Below, piece after piece: positions 36,714-44,789 of a stretch of 64,000 nt of DNA. Source of the DNA: Sphingomonas naphthae (lineage in GTDB: Bacteria > Pseudomonadota > Alphaproteobacteria > Sphingomonadales > Sphingomonadaceae); NCBI RefSeq assembly GCF_028607085.1, contig NZ_CP117411.1, forward strand, positions 2,976,001 to 3,040,000, written 5' to 3'. The notes beneath the pieces were generated by a model, which saw only the letters and a list, made by a program, of their open reading frames with translations, did no database searches and was not told the DNA's origin. How positions within the stretch are numbered: position 1 is the stretch's first letter; the number at the start of each line of letters is the position of its first letter. The translations under genes and the position numbers were made by a program.

Positions 36714-36755
36714 CGCGCCTCACCTCCATCGCTTATGCAGACCTCTCTGGGCCCT

Positions 36756-36774
36756 GAAGCTGATGCGAAGCTGA
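36756..36774. promoter_or_regulatory. Candidate response-regulator box, near-perfect direct repeat
   Basis: On the minus strand TCAGCTTC-GCA-TCAGCTTC: identical 8-base half-sites with an 11-bp period. It stands about 43-61 bp upstream of the HAD/MipA remnant start and matches the box before the RND operon. It probably belonged to the promoter of the lost outer membrane protein gene. Confidence 0.65.
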
Positions 36775-36882
36775 AAGCCACGAGGGCTATACGTTCGAGA
36801 GTGACGGCGGCGTTCGGCTATGCTGATTGGTGGCCGCAGCTGCGGCGTGGAGCCATAGGGGCGGGGTCGCGGCCGTCCGCTG

Positions 36883-38820
36883 TCAGATCACCACCCGCTT
36901 GCCCGCCCGCGTGTAGGCGATCGCGATGAAGGCGGCGAACATCGCCATGCCGACCAGCACGGCCCAGCCCTCGAAGGCCTCGCCCACCACCGCCAGCGGG
37001 CTGCCGCTGCCGGTCGCCACGATCAGGCCCGCCAGCGCCACGCCGAACAGGCTTTCGCCCACGATCAGCCCCGATGCGAGCAGCACGCCGGTGCGGCGCG
37101 TGCCCTCGTCGCGGTGGCGCTTCTCGAACAGGTGGCCGACGACCGCGCCCAACGTCACCGCCAGCGTCGAACTGCCCGGCAGGTAGATGCCGAGCCCCAC
37201 CGCCAGCGGCGGCAGGCGCATCAGCCCCGCCTTGCCCAGCGCGCCGTCGATCGCGATCAGCACGATCCCCAGCAATCCGCCCGCGCCGATCAGGCTCCAG
37301 TCGAGATCGCCCGCCAGCACGCCCTTGGCCAGCGCCGAGATCAGCTGCGCCTGTGGGGCGCCCAGCGCCGTTGCCGGATTGGCGCCGGGCACGCCCGCGA
37401 AGCCATAGGCCTTGTTGAGCAGTTCCAGGATCGGCGGGATCACCACCGCGCCCGCCAGCACGCCCAGCATCAGCGCCACCTGCTGCTTCCACGGCGTCGC
37501 GCCGACCAATTGCCCGGTCTTGAGATCCTGAAGATTGTCGTTGGCGATGGTCGCGCTGGCGAACACGATCGCCGTGACGAACAAGGCGAAGGCCACCAGC
37601 GGCGCCTGGGTCGCCTGCGTCGCGATCGGCACCAGCAGCAGGGTCGCGGCGATGATCGCGAGGATGCCGACACCCGACAGCGGGCTGTTCGACGCGCCGA
37701 TCAGCCCCGCCATATAGCCGCACACCGCCGCCACGAACGCCGCGACGACAAGCACGAAGATCAGCGCGCCGCCGATCAGCAGCGGCGCATTGTCCGCCAG
37801 CGATGTCGTGCCCAGGAAATTCGCCAGCAGGAAACCGATCGGCAGCAGCAGCAGCAGCGCCCCGCCGCCGACGATGCCGACGGGCAGATCCTGCTCCTCC
37901 ACCGGCAGGCCCCCGCCGCCCAGCTTGCGCGCCCTGGACGCGGCGGCGGCTTCGGCGAGGCCCCGGGCGATCGGCGCGACCAGCTTGGCCAGCGCGTAGA
38001 GCGCGGTGATGCCGATCACGCCGGCGCCGATGAAGCGCACCTGATGCGCCCACACGTCCAGCGCCGCCTCGGCCGCCGGGCCGACCGTGGCCTGCGCCCA
38101 GGTCAAATAGGGGGTGGCGGCGAAGAAGGCGATGACAAGCCCCGCGAACATCGCGAGGCCCACCGACAGCCCGACGAGATGCCCCGCGCCGACCAGCGCC
38201 ATCGAAAAGCCGAAGCTCGTCCCCATCGCCGCGCCGCCGACCCGCCAGAAGGCCGCCGCCTCCAGCGCGACCAGCTTCATCCCGCCGAGGATGGCGTAGC
38301 CGCCCGACAGAAGCGTGCCGAGCCCGAGCATCTTCAGCCCCGCCTTGCTCTCGGCCGTGCCCTCGCGCGATTGCACGCCGACCTTCAGCACTTCGGCGGC
38401 GGCGACGCCCTCGGGGAAGGGCAGGTCCGTGCCCGTCACCAGCGCGCGGCGCAGCGGCACCGAGAAGAGGACGCCGAGCAGCCCGCCCGTCGCGCAGATC
38501 GCGAAGGTCTGCCAGAAGGGGATTTCCGCCCACCAGCCGACCATCACGAGGCCCGGCACGACGAAGATCACCGCCGACAGCGTGCCCGCCGCCGACGCGA
38601 CCGTCTGGACGATATTGTTCTCGAGGATGCCCGCGCTCTTGGCCATCCGAAGCAGCGCCATCGAGATGACGGCCGCCGGGATCGAGGTGGCGAAGGTGAG
38701 GCCGACCCGGAGGCCGAGATAGACGTTGGCCGCCGTGAACAGCAGGGTAATCGCAGCACCCAGCACGAGGCCGCGCAGGGTGAGTTCGGGCTCTAGGCGC
38801 CGGGAAATCGAATCGCTCAT
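36883..38820 (-). CDS. OPT-family oligopeptide transporter
   Basis: A 645-residue polytopic inner membrane protein of the OPT superfamily, which imports peptides or metal-chelate compounds. About 14-16 hydrophobic segments are visible. Family features include the opening ELTLRGLVLGAAITLLFTAANVYLGLRVG, FPEGVAAAEVLKVG and ATIANDNLQDLKTGQLVGATPWKQQ. The start MSDSISRRLEPELTL at 38820 matches bacterial OPT proteins. It is transcribed divergently from a small lipoprotein gene. The substrate is unknown. Confidence 0.92.
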   Translation of the reverse strand: MSDSISRRLEPELTLRGLVLGAAITLLFTAANVYLGLRVGLTFATSIPAAVISMALLRMAKSAGILENNIVQTVASAAGTLSAVIFVVPGLVMVGWWAEIPFWQTFAICATGGLLGVLFSVPLRRALVTGTDLPFPEGVAAAEVLKVGVQSREGTAESKAGLKMLGLGTLLSGGYAILGGMKLVALEAAAFWRVGGAAMGTSFGFSMALVGAGHLVGLSVGLAMFAGLVIAFFAATPYLTWAQATVGPAAEAALDVWAHQVRFIGAGVIGITALYALAKLVAPIARGLAEAAAASRARKLGGGGLPVEEQDLPVGIVGGGALLLLLPIGFLLANFLGTTSLADNAPLLIGGALIFVLVVAAFVAAVCGYMAGLIGASNSPLSGVGILAIIAATLLLVPIATQATQAPLVAFALFVTAIVFASATIANDNLQDLKTGQLVGATPWKQQVALMLGVLAGAVVIPPILELLNKAYGFAGVPGANPATALGAPQAQLISALAKGVLAGDLDWSLIGAGGLLGIVLIAIDGALGKAGLMRLPPLAVGLGIYLPGSSTLAVTLGAVVGHLFEKRHRDEGTRRTGVLLASGLIVGESLFGVALAGLIVATGSGSPLAVVGEAFEGWAVLVGMAMFAAFIAIAYTRAGKRVVI

Positions 38821-38921
38821 GGGGCGACGATAGGCGCAAGCGGGGCCTGTAGGACAGGGGGCGTGCAACGCCTTGTCGAGGCACCCCGATCGGCGATAGG
38901 GAACAGGACGGGGCTGGGAGA

Positions 38922-39464
38922 ATGCGCGTGCTTGGGCGGGTTTGCAGATGTGTCGGGCTGGGTGCCCTCGTCGCTCTCGCCGCCTGCGTCGAGCAGAAGA
39001 CGCCGCAGGTGGCGCAGGCGCCCGTCGCCGCGACGGTGCCGGCGGCGCCGGTCGCTTTGTCGCAGGATTGGCGGGAGGCGGCGGTGACGGTGGGGCGGTG
39101 GAGCTTCGTCGCCGATCCGCGCGGGCCGCAGGCGGTGTTCGGGCGACCGGGGGTAGAGCCCGACGTGGTGCTGCGCTGCGATCTGGGGCGGCGGATGGTG
39201 GCGGTGACCCTGCCCGGCACCGGCGCGCAGACGCTGACGGTGCAGACGTCGAGCGGCAACGGGCAGGTACCGGCGGTGGCGATGCCCGGTTCGCTGCCGG
39301 GCGGCCCGCCCTACCAGGGCGCGTGGTTCGCGGCGCGCGATCCGTTCCTCGACCGCATCGCTTTCTCGCGGGGGCGGCTGGCGATCGGGGTTTCGGGGCG
39401 GCCCGCGTTGATCCTGCCGGCGTGGGCGGAGCCGACGCGGGTGGTGGAGGATTGCCGGCGGTAG
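38922..39464 (+). CDS. Predicted lipoprotein of unknown function
   Basis: 180 residues with a lipobox at LAAC (Cys22), followed by a Pro/Ala linker and a compact beta-rich domain (about 50-178) with the pattern WREAAVTVGRWSFVADPRG and LDRIAFSRGRLAIGVSG. It is likely anchored in the outer membrane or facing the periplasm. A second frame over the same DNA is open but lacks a signal and is not favoured. No named family was recognised. It is divergent from the OPT transporter. Confidence 0.8.
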   Translation: MRVLGRVCRCVGLGALVALAACVEQKTPQVAQAPVAATVPAAPVALSQDWREAAVTVGRWSFVADPRGPQAVFGRPGVEPDVVLRCDLGRRMVAVTLPGTGAQTLTVQTSSGNGQVPAVAMPGSLPGGPPYQGAWFAARDPFLDRIAFSRGRLAIGVSGRPALILPAWAEPTRVVEDCRR

Positions 39465-39483
39465 AGGCCGGCCCTGTCTCAAA

Positions 39484-39570
39484 CCCGTTCGTCCTGAGCG
39501 TAGTCGAAGGACGTGCGACTGGATGACACCGCTTGGGGCACGTCCTTCGACTTCGCTCAGGACGAACGGG
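39484..39570. repeat. REP family B palindrome
   Basis: Two 33-base arms (39484-39516 and 39538-39570) are inverted copies with one mismatch; each contains CGTCCTGAGC and GTCGAAGGACG. The element lies in the gap between the lipoprotein and the YfgM-like gene. A modified half occurs at 18831-18867. Confidence 0.85.
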
Positions 39571-39690
39571 GAATATGTGGCGCCGGGGCACACCGCCCCG
39601 CACACACCCCCCAACGCACAGCTTTCGTTAAGGTGACAGCATCGCTAGAAGGGCGCGCCCGCGTGTCTGTGCGGGGATGGAGATATTTGC

Positions 39691-40428
39691 TTGGCCCTGA
39701 CGCCCCAAAGTTCCGAAGCCTTCGTCCGCGAGGTCGATGACGAGTTGCGCCGCGACCAGATGGCGAACCTGTGGCAGCGCCACGGCAGGACGCTGATCGC
39801 CGCCGTCGTGCTGTTCCTGGCCGTCGTCGCGGGCGCGATCTGGTGGAAGAGCCATCGCTCCGCCGAGGCCGGCGAATCCGCCGAGGCGCTGTCGGTGGCG
39901 TTGCAGGATCTTTCGACCCTGTCGGCCACGCCCGAGGCGCAGAAGGCCGCCAAGGAGGCCGAGGCGAAGAAGAAGTTCGCCGCGCTGGCCGATGCGAGCC
40001 CCGCCTATTCCGCCGCCGCCGCCGTCGCCCAGGCCGCGCTGCTGAGCCAGGAAGGCAAGGACAAGGAGGCCGCCATCGCCTTCCGCAAGGTCGCCGCCGA
40101 CGGCAAGGCGCCCCAGCCCTACCGCGACATCGCCACGATCCGCGCCGCCGCGCTCGATTTCGATCGCACGCCGCCGGCCGACATCATCGCCCTGGTCAAG
40201 CCGCTCGCCGTGCCGGGCGGGGCGTGGTTCGGCAGCGCCGCCGAAATCACCGCGCTGGCGCAGATCAAGGCCAACCAGACCAAGCCCGCGATCGCCACGA
40301 TTCGCGCGATCCAGAAGGACGCGACGGTGCCGCAGTCGATCCGCGACCGCACGGCACGCCTCGCCCAGTCGATCGACCCCGATTTCGTGGCCACCCCCGC
40401 CACCGTCACCCTTACGCCCAAGCCTTGA
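39691..40428 (+). CDS. YfgM-like tetratricopeptide membrane protein
   Basis: A 245-residue single-span protein (membrane segment about 30-50, AAVVLFLAVVAGAIWW) with a periplasmic alpha-helical TPR-like domain. The N-terminus (SEAFVREVDDELRRDQMANLWQRHG) is typical of YfgM/DUF2133 homologues, which interact with the SecYEG translocon and periplasmic chaperones. TTG is used as the start. It lies 14 bp before bamB, the conserved YfgM-BamB pairing. Confidence 0.88.
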   Translation: MALTPQSSEAFVREVDDELRRDQMANLWQRHGRTLIAAVVLFLAVVAGAIWWKSHRSAEAGESAEALSVALQDLSTLSATPEAQKAAKEAEAKKKFAALADASPAYSAAAAVAQAALLSQEGKDKEAAIAFRKVAADGKAPQPYRDIATIRAAALDFDRTPPADIIALVKPLAVPGGAWFGSAAEITALAQIKANQTKPAIATIRAIQKDATVPQSIRDRTARLAQSIDPDFVATPATVTLTPKP

Positions 40429-40442
40429 GGACGCCCCTTTCG

Positions 40443-41759
40443 ATGAAGAAGATTTTGCTGCTGGCGAGCCTGTCCGCGCTCGCGATCGTGGCCGGGTGCG
40501 GCAAGGGGACGAACAAGCCCAAGACGGCGGTGATCGGCGAGCGCATCCCGGTGCTGAGCGCGCAGCAGGGGCTCGATGTCGATCCCGGCCTGATCGACGT
40601 GCCCGTCGCCGGGCCGGAAGCGATCGTCAACGACGCCTGGGCGCAGCCCGGCGGCAATGCGGAAAAGGCGCTCGGCCATGTCGCCCTGCCCGCCACGATC
40701 GCCCGCGCGTGGAGCGTGACGATCGACGGCGACGCCAAGGGCGCGCGCCTCGTCGCCAATCCGGTGATCGGCGAGGGCAAATTGTTCGTGGTCGACGCCA
40801 CGGCCACCGTCCACGCTTATGATGCCGGCACGGGCTCGCGCCTGTGGGAGCATTCGCTGGCGACCGGCAAGGAGGATCGCAACGCGGCCTTCGGCGGCGG
40901 CGTGAGCTATGCCGACGGCAAGGTTTTCGCCACGTCGGGCCTCGGCAATGTCGTGGCGCTCGACGCCAAGACTGGCGCCGAGACGTGGAAGGTGAAGCCC
41001 GGCGGCCCGATGCGCGGCGCCCCCGCGATCGGCGCCGGCAACGTCTATGCGCTCAGCCAGGACGGCCAGCTCTTCGCGCTGAATCCCGCCAATGGCGAGC
41101 AGGTGTGGAGCGCCGCCGCGACGCTGACGCAGGCGCACGTCTTCGGCTCGGCCGCGCCCGCCATCGCGCAGGGCACCGTCGTCGCGGGCTTCGCCAGCGG
41201 CGAGCTTTCGGCCTATCGCTACGAAAATGGCCGCGCCGTGTGGCAGGATGCCCTGTCGCCGACCAGCATCTCCATCTCGGTTTCGACCCTGTCGGACATC
41301 ACCGCGTCGCCGGTGATCGATCAGGGCCATGTCTATGCGATCGGCCAGGGCGGCCGCATGGTCGCGATGGACCTCGTCAGCGGCCAGCGCCTGTGGGAGC
41401 TGAACGTCGGCGGTGTCTCGACGCCGTGGGTCGCGGGCGAATGGGTGTTCGTGGTGACCGATCAGGCGCAGGTGCTGTGCATCGCCAAGGGCACCGGCAA
41501 GGTCCGCTGGATCGCGGACCTGCCGCACTACAAGAACGAGAGCAAGAAGACGAACCCGATCGGCTGGTACGGCCCGGTCCTCGCCGGCGGCCGGCTGCTG
41601 CTGACCAGCACGGACGGCAAGCTGGCCAGCGTCGGGCTCGACAAGGGCGATATCCTGTCCACCGTGAAGGCGGGCAAGTCGTTCAACCTTGGCCCGGTCG
41701 TCGCCAATAACACGCTGTATCTGCTGGATAATGACGGCAAGCTGAGCGCTTGGCGCTGA
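40443..41759 (+). CDS. bamB: Outer membrane protein assembly factor BamB
   Basis: A 438-residue lipoprotein of the BAM complex that folds outer membrane barrels. The lipobox is VAGC (Cys19). The rest is an eight-bladed PQQ-type propeller with repeated motifs such as LWEHSLATGKEDRN, AETWKVKPGGPMRG, RLWELNVGG and KVRWIADLPH. In many proteobacteria der (engA) follows; here a REP element and two small membrane proteins follow. Confidence 0.92.
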   Translation: MKKILLLASLSALAIVAGCGKGTNKPKTAVIGERIPVLSAQQGLDVDPGLIDVPVAGPEAIVNDAWAQPGGNAEKALGHVALPATIARAWSVTIDGDAKGARLVANPVIGEGKLFVVDATATVHAYDAGTGSRLWEHSLATGKEDRNAAFGGGVSYADGKVFATSGLGNVVALDAKTGAETWKVKPGGPMRGAPAIGAGNVYALSQDGQLFALNPANGEQVWSAAATLTQAHVFGSAAPAIAQGTVVAGFASGELSAYRYENGRAVWQDALSPTSISISVSTLSDITASPVIDQGHVYAIGQGGRMVAMDLVSGQRLWELNVGGVSTPWVAGEWVFVVTDQAQVLCIAKGTGKVRWIADLPHYKNESKKTNPIGWYGPVLAGGRLLLTSTDGKLASVGLDKGDILSTVKAGKSFNLGPVVANNTLYLLDNDGKLSAWR

Positions 41760-41766
41760 GCCCCTT

Positions 41767-41853
41767 CGTCATTGCGAGCATAGCGAAGCAATCCAGCGCC
41801 GACGCTGGTGTCCGGTCGAGAGGCTGGATTGCTTCGCTCCGCTCGCAATGACG
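41767..41853. repeat. REP family A palindrome
   Basis: The left arm CGTCATTGCGAGCATAGCGA continues AGCAATCCAG; the right arm CTGGATTGCTTCGCTCCGCT continues CGCAATGACG. It follows the bamB stop and may act as its terminator. Confidence 0.82.
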
Positions 41854-41911
41854 GGGATCCCTCCTCCGGGATAAGGTTGCCGTCACGGGTTCGCGGCTTT
41901 AGGATTTCGCC

Positions 41912-42172
41912 ATGGTGCATCCCGACGATCCCAAGACCGGCTCTTCCCTCGGCGCGCGCTGGCATCGCTTCATCAGCGAATCCTATAACCGGCGCAGCAT
42001 CGCCGTCGTGGTGGTGCTGGCGGTGCTGGCGCTGCTGATCGGGCTGTTCGCGATCAATTCGGCCGAGAATGCCGACACGGGCATCCCCCCGGCGGTGCAG
42101 GCGGCGATCGACAAGCACAAGAACGATCCGCCCCCGCCCGGCTCGCCCCCGCGCGAAGCCCCCAAGGAATAA
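41912..42172 (+). CDS. Small single-span membrane protein
   Basis: 86 residues with one hydrophobic segment (about 30-50, SIAVVVVLAVLALLIGLFA) and a Pro-rich C-terminal tail. No family was recognised. It precedes a second small membrane protein by five bases, so the two are probably cotranscribed. Confidence 0.7.
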   Translation: MVHPDDPKTGSSLGARWHRFISESYNRRSIAVVVVLAVLALLIGLFAINSAENADTGIPPAVQAAIDKHKNDPPPPGSPPREAPKE

Positions 42173-42177
42173 CGGCC

Positions 42178-42465
42178 ATGGCGGGCGATCCGCTGGCCGT
42201 CGGCACAGGCCGGACGGCGGCGATCGCGCGCCTGCGCCGGGTGCTGATCCGCATCGCGATCGGCGGCGTGCTGCTGGCGTTCGCGGTGCTGGCCTATCTC
42301 GGCTGGTCCGGGCCGATCCGGCTGCACATGGTGGTGGCCGTGCTGGGCGGGGTGTTCTTCTCAACGCTGATCGGCTGCGGCCTGTTCGCGCTGGCCTTCT
42401 TCAGCGACCAGAGCGGGCATGATGCGGAAGTGAGCGACGCGACGCGGCGGGGGCCAAGGGAGTAA
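42178..42465 (+). CDS. Small two-span membrane protein
   Basis: 95 residues with two hydrophobic segments (about 20-43 and 50-74; VLLAFAVLAYLGWSG and VVAVLGGVFFSTLIGCGLFALAFF) and short charged ends. Function unknown. It is cotranscribed with the preceding small membrane protein. Confidence 0.72.
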   Translation: MAGDPLAVGTGRTAAIARLRRVLIRIAIGGVLLAFAVLAYLGWSGPIRLHMVVAVLGGVFFSTLIGCGLFALAFFSDQSGHDAEVSDATRRGPRE

Positions 42466-42491
42466 CCACCGGCGCGTTTAGAGCAGGCCGC

Positions 42492-42959
42492 CTACCGCCC
42501 GTTCGGATTCCCCTTGGGTGCCGCGCACAGCTTCCCCGTCTTCTTGCAGAAGGCCGCCGTCAGCTCGCCCTTGAAGTCCAGCCCGCCGAGCGATTTCATC
42601 GCGCTGGCCGTCGCGACCGGCTGGGCCTTGCGATAGGCGCTGGCCGCCGGGCTTTCGTTGAAGGCGGCGATCGCCTCCATGTCCTCAACCGACAGGATCT
42701 GCGCATAGGCCGTGCCGAGCGCCTTGGTCAGCCGGGCGAGCGCCGATTCCGTCACCTCCACGCCCGTCTCTCGCAATGTCGCGCGCTCGGCGTCGGTGAG
42801 TTCGGGGTGGGCGGCGATCATCTGCTGGGTTTCCGCCTCGGTCGCCTGCGGCAGCATCGCGCCCAGCGTGCCCGTCCTGGCGATCCGCTGGCCGAGCGCC
42901 TCCGCCTCGGCAGAGGGCGCCGCCGCCGCGAGCGCCATCACCATCGTCAGGATCATCAT
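42492..42959 (-). CDS. DUF2059 domain-containing secreted protein
   Basis: A 155-residue protein with a signal peptide (about 1-20, MMILTMVMALAAAAPSAEA) and a helical DUF2059 domain (about 95-150: ILSVEDMEAIAAFNESPAASAYRKA). Function unknown. The start ATGATG overlaps the stop of the upstream cupin gene, and an AGGAG motif is upstream. Last gene of a YdeI-cupin-DUF2059 run. Confidence 0.85.
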   Translation of the reverse strand: MMILTMVMALAAAAPSAEAEALGQRIARTGTLGAMLPQATEAETQQMIAAHPELTDAERATLRETGVEVTESALARLTKALGTAYAQILSVEDMEAIAAFNESPAASAYRKAQPVATASAMKSLGGLDFKGELTAAFCKKTGKLCAAPKGNPNGR

Positions 42960-43411
42960 CTTTCCGTCATCTCCTCTCCACCGGGCGCCCAGCCCGGTGC
43001 CGCCAATGTGAAACCCGCGAAATCGAAACCGGGTGCCACGACGCAGCTCACCAGCCCCCAGCCCTCGTTCGCCTCGGTCGCCTGCCACGCGCCCGCCGGG
43101 ATCACGCCCTGCGGCGTCTCCCCCGCCAGCACGTCCGGCCCGAGCCGGATGCGCTCGACCGGGCCGTCATCGTCGGCCGCGCGCAACAGGTCGAGCGGGG
43201 CGCCGCCGTGCCACAGCCAGATCTCGTCCGCGTCCACCCGGTGCCAATGCGATCGCTCGCCCTGATCCAGCATGAACAGGATCGCCGTCGCGGTCGGCCG
43301 GCTGCCCTCCCCCGTCGCCGGCCCGCGCCACGTCTCGCGGTAATGGCCGCCCTCGGGATGGGGGATCAGCCCCAGTTTCGCGACGATCGCCGCCCCGCCT
43401 TCGCTCAGCAT
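42956..43411 (-). CDS. Cupin-fold protein (DUF985/Cupin_5 family)
   Basis: A 151-residue cupin. Family motifs are LIPHPEGGHYRETWRG, the metal-site stretch RSHWHRVDADEIWLWHGG and PAGAWQATEANEGWGLVSCVVAPGFDF. It is cytoplasmic and its substrate is unknown. It overlaps the upstream YdeI gene by seven bases and the downstream DUF2059 gene by four. Confidence 0.88.
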   Translation of the reverse strand: MLSEGGAAIVAKLGLIPHPEGGHYRETWRGPATGEGSRPTATAILFMLDQGERSHWHRVDADEIWLWHGGAPLDLLRAADDDGPVERIRLGPDVLAGETPQGVIPAGAWQATEANEGWGLVSCVVAPGFDFAGFTLAAPGWAPGGEEMTER

Positions 43412-44001
43412 TGCTCGTACTTCCAGTTGCGGCGCTTGCCCTCGGCCAACCATGTCGCGGCATCGGCCACCCGTCTGGCGCGGGTCTCGGAACGCTTGGC
43501 CTCGGCGATCCAGTCGAGATATTCGCGGCGCTGGCTGGGCGGGAAAGCATCGTAGGTCGCCTGAGCGGCCGGGGTGGCGGCGAACGCTTCGGCGAGGTCG
43601 GGCGGCACCTCCAGCGGCGGCTTGGCGTGCTTCAGCGGGCGGGCCACCTTCACCCCGCCGTCGATCAGCGCCATCGCCTTGTGGATGAGCGCGGTGAGCG
43701 TCGCGTCGTCGGGCAGGTCGGCCACCGTCTCCAGCCGGCCGAACTGGCCCATCGCGGTTGGCGCGGCATCGGTCTCGGCGACGAGCGAGCCCTGCCAGAA
43801 ACCGAAGGCGGCGTGGCTCTTGAACGCCGACAACCCGGCCAGTTGCTTGCCGCGATAAAGGAAGTGCGGACGCGACCATTTGATCGTCTCCTCCACCGCC
43901 GGGCAGGCGGCGTGGATCAGCGCGCGGACATGGGCGAGGATCGGCCGGGCGAAGGGCTGGGCACCATCGATATAGGCGTCGATACGCGGGTCGCGGGTCA
44001 T
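43405..44001 (-). CDS. YdeI/OmpD-associated family protein
   Basis: A 198-residue cytoplasmic protein combining an N-terminal DUF1801-type domain (about 1-110; AHVRALIHAACPAVEETIKWSRPHFLYRGK) with a C-terminal YdeI/OmdA segment (about 135-195; FPPSQRREYLDWIAEAKRSETRARRV). The start is placed at MTRDPRIDAYI. Function is not established beyond family. Confidence 0.88.
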   Translation of the reverse strand: MTRDPRIDAYIDGAQPFARPILAHVRALIHAACPAVEETIKWSRPHFLYRGKQLAGLSAFKSHAAFGFWQGSLVAETDAAPTAMGQFGRLETVADLPDDATLTALIHKAMALIDGGVKVARPLKHAKPPLEVPPDLAEAFAATPAAQATYDAFPPSQRREYLDWIAEAKRSETRARRVADAATWLAEGKRRNWKYEQC

Positions 44002-44117
44002 CGGGCGGGCTCCACTTGGTCGACACCGATCATCGCGCGAGCGAGCGCAGCCTTCAAGCGTCACCGCGCGTTCAGGCGACTATGCTACGGGTGGCTGCGG
44101 AATTGATGAGGTTTGCC

Positions 44118-44783
44118 ATGTCGAGATTGCCGATGCTGAGCCTGCTGGCGCTCGCGCTGCCGCTGGCGGCGCACGCCCAATCCTATCCCGATTCGACCCG
44201 GCTCCAGGCCGAGGCGGCGCGCCAGCAGGCCGAATTGCAACGTGGCCGCGATGCGGCGCAGGCGCAGCAGCAGCAACTCGACCAGCAACGCCAGATCCAG
44301 AACCAGCAGCTCGACGCGCAGCGCAACCAGGCATCGCAGGCGGCCATGGAGCGCAACCGCCAGCAGGCCCAGCGCAACGCCGAGGCGCAGCGCCAGCAGG
44401 CGCAGAGCAATGCCGCGGCCCAGGCCCGCGCCAACGCCGCCCGCGCCCGTGCCGATGCCGACATGGGCCGGCTGCGCGCCGAAAACGACCGCCAGCGCGC
44501 CCAATCCGCAGGCCGACTGACCGACGAGCAATATCGCCTGCGCAGCGAACAGCTCCGCATGGATTTCGAGCAGCGCCGGATGGCGTTCGAGGGCCGGCGC
44601 GAGGCGTGGGAGCATCAGCGCGAGCGGTTGCAGGCCAGCGGCCAGTTCAGCGGCAACGCCCAGAGCCGCTGGGAAGCCGGCCGTGCCCGCATCGAGGGCG
44701 AACGGCAGGCGCTGGAGAACGACCGGCAGGCGATGGAAATCCGCCGACAGGCGCTCGAGCGGCAGCGCAACGCGGGGCGGTGA
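44118..44783 (+). CDS. Periplasmic glutamine-rich coiled-coil protein
   Basis: 221 residues with a signal peptide (1-20, ending AAHA) and a mature region made almost wholly of Gln, Arg, Ala and Glu in long helical stretches such as QRNQASQAAMERNRQQAQRN and RIEGERQALENDRQAMEIRR. It is predicted to be a long charged coiled coil with no globular domain. The start at 44118 follows GAGG; ATG 44106 is possible. It ends six bases before the convergent GNAT gene. No family recognised. Confidence 0.7.
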   Translation: MSRLPMLSLLALALPLAAHAQSYPDSTRLQAEAARQQAELQRGRDAAQAQQQQLDQQRQIQNQQLDAQRNQASQAAMERNRQQAQRNAEAQRQQAQSNAAAQARANAARARADADMGRLRAENDRQRAQSAGRLTDEQYRLRSEQLRMDFEQRRMAFEGRREAWEHQRERLQASGQFSGNAQSRWEAGRARIEGERQALENDRQAMEIRRQALERQRNAGR

Positions 44784-44789
44784 TGCCCC

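Noticed and set aside
36326-36882. Plus-strand frames over the regulator/OPT intergenic stretch
   Set aside because: They run opposite the HAD/MipA remnants and response regulator and lack signals of a gene.
38821-39603. N-terminal extension of the OPT transporter frame
   Set aside because: The extra 261 codons are Pro/Arg/Ala-rich, overlap a divergent lipoprotein gene and a REP palindrome, and the family N-terminus begins at 38820.
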